From positions 1-38,811 of the forward strand of contig JACKQC010000031.1 of NCBI GenBank assembly GCA_024233085.1: 38,811 nucleotides of DNA, read 5' to 3'. Each line of letters starts with the position of its first letter. Position 1 is the stretch's first letter. The position numbers were made by a program, and so were the translations under genes. This stretch comes from Akkermansiaceae bacterium. GTDB lineage: Bacteria; Verrucomicrobiota; Verrucomicrobiia; Verrucomicrobiales; DEV007. Below the pieces are notes generated by a model, which made no database searches, was not told the origin of the DNA, and saw only the letters and a list, made by a program, of their open reading frames with translations. This document shows, one piece after another, positions 36,203-38,811 of the stretch.

Positions 36203-38470
36203 ATGGCGGCGCGCGACCGGCACAGGCTCGAGATCACCGGCGCCGTGCAGGGCGTCGGCTTCCGCCCCTTCGTGTTTCGCCTGGCGACCGAGCTGAACCT
36301 CGCCGGCTGGGCCCGCAACGCCCTCGCCGGCCTCGTGGTCGAGATCGAGGGCCCGCCGGAAGACTGCGCGGCCTTCCTCGAGCGGGTTGAGAAAAATCCG
36401 CCGCCTTTCGCCATCGTGCGGCACATCGCGCATTCCCCGCGGCCGGTCGAGGGCGGGTCCGGATTCCGCATTCACCATTCCCGGCTCGAATCGGCGGCCG
36501 GGACCGAGGCCGCCAACACCGAGATTCTGCCCGACCTCGCCACCTGCCCCGACTGCCTGCGCGAGATTTTCGACCCCGCCAACCGGCGCCACCTTTACCC
36601 CTTCACCAACTGCACCCAGTGCGGCCCCCGGTTCAGCATCGTCCTGGCGCTGCCCTACGACCGCGAGCGCACCACCATGCGCGGTTTTCCGCTCTGCGCC
36701 GCCTGCCGCGACGAATACGAATCCCCCGGCGACCGCCGTTTTCACGCCCAACCGAACGCCTGTCCCGATTGCGGCCCGCGGCTCGAATTCACCGACCCGT
36801 CCGGCCATCGGCTCGCGACCCGCGGGGAAGCCCTCGAACGCGCCGCGCAAGCCATCGAGTCGGGCCAGATCGTCGCCGTGAAAGGCGTCGGCGGCTTTCA
36901 CCTGATCGCCGATGCCCGGTCGGCCGAAGTCGTCGAAACGCTCCGCGCCCGCAAGCACCGCCCCGCCAAACCGCTCGCGCTGATGATGCCCCATCTCGCC
37001 GCCGCGCGCGCCCACTGCGAGATCTCGCCGGCCGAGGAGGACCTGCTGACCTCCGCCCGGGCGCCCATCGTGCTCCTGCGTCGGCTGAGCGGCGGCGAGC
37101 TGCCCACCGTCCTCGCGCCCGGCAATCCCACCTTCGGTGTTATGCTGCCCTATTCCCCCCTGCACCATCTCCTCCTGCGCCGGCTCGGGTTTCCCGTCGT
37201 CGCCACCAGCGGCAACGTGTCCGACGAGCCGATCTGCATCGACAACGACAAAGCCCTCGACCGCCTGCGGGGCATCGCCGACGCCTTTCTCCTGCACGAC
37301 CGCCCCATCGCGCGGCCCGTGGACGATTCCGTGGTCCGCGTGGCGGCGGGACGCGAGCTGCTGCTGCGCCATTCGCGCGGCTACGCCCCCCTCTCCCTCG
37401 GAGGCGAAAGCGCACCCGTCCTCGCCGTCGGCGGAGACCAGAAGACCGCGCTCGCGGTTTCCGGGCCCTTCGGCGTCCGCTGCGGCCCGCACCTCGGCGA
37501 TCTCGAGACCGAGGCCGCGCGGCTGGCTTTCGAAGCGCAATGCCGCGATTTTCCCGCGCTCTGCGGCGCGCCGCCCCGCGCGATTGCCTGCGATGCCCAT
37601 CCCGGCTATCGCGGCGCCCGGTGGGCCGCCGAGGCCGGCCCGCCCGCCGTTCACGTCCAGCATCACCACGCCCACATCGCCGCCTGCCTCGCCGAGCACG
37701 ACATCTACGAGGAAGTTCTCGGCGTCGCCTGGGACGGCACCGGCCACGGCCCCGACGGCACCATCTGGGGCGGCGAGTTTCTGCTGGCCGACCGGCGGGA
37801 CTTCGCGCGCTTCGCCCGCCTGCGCCCCTTTCCGCTGCCCGGCGGCGAACTCTCCATCCGCCAGCCCCGCTATGCCGCCCTCGGCTTGCTGCACGCCGCC
37901 GGCATTCCCGTCGCCGGCACGCCGCTCGTCTCCGCCTTCACGAAAGAGGAACTCGCCGTCGCCGCCACGCAGCTCGAGCGCGGCCTCAACACCCCCCTGA
38001 CCTCCAGCGCCGGACGCCTCTTCGACGCCGTGGCCGCCCTGCTCGGCCTCCGGTGGCGGAACGCCTTCGAGGCCCAGGCCGCGATGGATCTGGAGTTCGC
38101 CGCGGATTCGGGAGACGACGCGGGCGTTTTCCCCGTCGCCCTCGAGTCCGGCTCCCTCGACTGGGAACCCGCGATCCGCGTCCTGCTCGACGAACTCGGA
38201 AACGAAACGCCCGTCGCCGCGCTCGCCGCGCGCTGGCACGAAACGATGAGCCGCGCCATTCTCCTCGTCGCCCGCGCCGCGAAGAAACCGCTCGTCGCCC
38301 TCTCCGGCGGTTGTTTTCAAAACGTCCGCCTGTTGGAATCGGCGGTTGCCGCGCTCCGGGCGGAAGGCTTTACTCCCCTCTGGCCGCGCCGGTTGCCCCC
38401 CAACGACGGCGGTCTCGCGCTCGGACAGGCCGTCGTGGCCGCCGCGCGTCTCCGCGAAAAAACCGACTGA
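36203..38470 (+). CDS. hypF: carbamoyltransferase HypF
   Basis: 755 residues, typical length. HypF makes carbamoyl-AMP from carbamoyl phosphate and ATP and loads the carbamoyl group on the HypE C-terminal cysteine. Domains in order: acylphosphatase (about 5-90, GAVQGVGFRPFVFRLA), two zinc fingers (CPDC/CTQC and CAAC/CPDC, about 110-195), a YrdC-like domain (VAVKGVGGFHLIADA and VATSGNVSDEPI, about 210-390) and a Kae1-like domain (VQHHHAHIAACLAEHD, WDGTGHGPDGTIWGGEF, LSGGCFQN, about 400-755). The start is set at the ATG at 36203, which directly precedes the acylphosphatase domain; a longer frame upstream is a shadow. Confidence 0.97.
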   Translation: MAARDRHRLEITGAVQGVGFRPFVFRLATELNLAGWARNALAGLVVEIEGPPEDCAAFLERVEKNPPPFAIVRHIAHSPRPVEGGSGFRIHHSRLESAAGTEAANTEILPDLATCPDCLREIFDPANRRHLYPFTNCTQCGPRFSIVLALPYDRERTTMRGFPLCAACRDEYESPGDRRFHAQPNACPDCGPRLEFTDPSGHRLATRGEALERAAQAIESGQIVAVKGVGGFHLIADARSAEVVETLRARKHRPAKPLALMMPHLAAARAHCEISPAEEDLLTSARAPIVLLRRLSGGELPTVLAPGNPTFGVMLPYSPLHHLLLRRLGFPVVATSGNVSDEPICIDNDKALDRLRGIADAFLLHDRPIARPVDDSVVRVAAGRELLLRHSRGYAPLSLGGESAPVLAVGGDQKTALAVSGPFGVRCGPHLGDLETEAARLAFEAQCRDFPALCGAPPRAIACDAHPGYRGARWAAEAGPPAVHVQHHHAHIAACLAEHDIYEEVLGVAWDGTGHGPDGTIWGGEFLLADRRDFARFARLRPFPLPGGELSIRQPRYAALGLLHAAGIPVAGTPLVSAFTKEELAVAATQLERGLNTPLTSSAGRLFDAVAALLGLRWRNAFEAQAAMDLEFAADSGDDAGVFPVALESGSLDWEPAIRVLLDELGNETPVAALAARWHETMSRAILLVARAAKKPLVALSGGCFQNVRLLESAVAALRAEGFTPLWPRRLPPNDGGLALGQAVVAAARLREKTD

Positions 38471-38478
38471 CCGATCCC

Positions 38479-38736
38479 ATGTGCCTGGCGATTCCCGGAA
38501 AGATTCTCGAAGTGGCCGAAAGCGACGACCCGCTCTTCCGCACCGGCCGCGTCTCCTTCGAGGGCATCGTCAAGGACATCCAGCTCGCCTACACCCCCGA
38601 CGCCCAACCCGGCGACTACGTGCTGGTGCATGTCGGCTTCGCCATCGCCGTCGTGGACGAGGCCGAGGCGCGGCGCACGCTGGAGCTGATCGAGCCGGAA
38701 GACGCCCTTCCCGCCGGCCGCGGCGGCGGAGGGTAG
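38479..38736 (+). CDS. hypC: hydrogenase maturation chaperone HypC
   Basis: 85 residues with the defining MCLAIPGKI start. Cys2 becomes the N-terminal residue and carries the iron intermediate between HypD and the large subunit. VSFEGIVKDIQLAYTPDAQPGDYVLVHVGFAIAVVDE forms the OB-like barrel. A Gly-rich tail ends the protein. It starts eight bases after hypF and is the last gene in the window on the plus strand. The remaining 75 bases (38737-38811) show no gene. hypB is not in the window and could lie beyond the edge. Confidence 0.96.
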   Translation: MCLAIPGKILEVAESDDPLFRTGRVSFEGIVKDIQLAYTPDAQPGDYVLVHVGFAIAVVDEAEARRTLELIEPEDALPAGRGGGG

Positions 38737-38811
38737 CGCCGGAATCGCCGTTGCCCCAAGCACCCGCCCCGCGTCGGCCAATCTCGTTACCGATCCCACG
38801 GCGACCTAACG

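Noticed and set aside
38785..38811. CGTTA ... TAACG inverted repeat at the window end
   Set aside because: Only five base pairs match and the sequence is cut by the edge; its loop (GCGACCTAAC) recalls the dispersed palindrome, but not enough to call a copy.

Overview
The window is GC-rich bacterial DNA, densely coded on both strands, with few clear Shine-Dalgarno sites. It probably belongs to the Verrucomicrobiota. The grounds are a DUF5069-type protein, a secreted DUF4838 protein, an ExbB-like channel followed by two long coiled-coil partners, a eukaryotic-type Ser/Thr kinase with a large periplasmic part, and clusters of short intergenic palindromes. No 16S rRNA or tRNA gene is present, so the assignment is an inference from gene content.

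Left part (1-14838). An ExbB/MotA-like channel subunit, cut by the window edge, is followed by two single-span coiled-coil proteins (585-3171). Then come two secreted beta-propeller-like proteins: an FG-GAP protein and a PQQ-repeat protein. On the minus strand lie a Ser/Thr kinase, a small cupin and a DUF4838 protein. A plus-strand MsrB follows, then minus-strand genes for a CaCA-type antiporter, a YugP-like zinc protease and PhoU.

Middle part (15027-27182). A two-gene unit encodes a GT4 glycosyltransferase and an LpxH-like phosphoesterase. It is followed by an eight-haem cytochrome c lipoprotein with HEAT-like and TPR repeats. A DUF5069 gene carries a textbook terminator, and a GNAT acetyltransferase follows it. 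Minus-strand genes then encode a beta-hydroxyacid dehydrogenase with lysine-rich tails, a threonine-dehydratase-like PLP enzyme, acetyl-CoA synthetase, a small lipoprotein and asparaginyl-tRNA synthetase.

Right part (27318-38736). One long plus-strand unit of 14 genes, mostly overlapping or a few bases apart, encodes a group 3b-like NAD(P)-linked [NiFe] hydrogenase and its assembly. The order is HupE-type nickel permease, UreE-like protein, HypD, HypE, HyhB (Fe-S), a cyclic-nucleotide-binding-domain protein, HyhG (FAD/NAD(P)/2Fe-2S), HyhS, HyhL, maturation protease, a short HypA, HypF and HypC. HupE would bring in nickel. HypF, HypC, HypD and HypE build the Fe(CN)2CO group. HypA and perhaps the UreE-like protein handle nickel, and the protease trims HyhL. 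HyhBGSL would then exchange electrons between H2 and NAD(P)(H). No hypB is in the window, the HypA lacks its zinc-finger half, and no urease genes accompany the UreE-like protein. The one sizeable gap in the unit (33036-33361) is a cluster of six perfect short hairpins.

Noncoding structure. A palindromic repeat built on GACCCAACAGGGT occurs at four places (near 3.2, 13.4, 19.8 and 25.2 kb). At one it supplies a start codon and signal-peptide codons, and at another a C-terminus and stop codon. Inverted copies of a GGATTAACAGG element flank asnS. Several genes have a TTGAC/TTGAG box 16-17 bases from a TAG-type -10 box; for msrB and hupE this predicts leaderless or nearly leaderless mRNAs.
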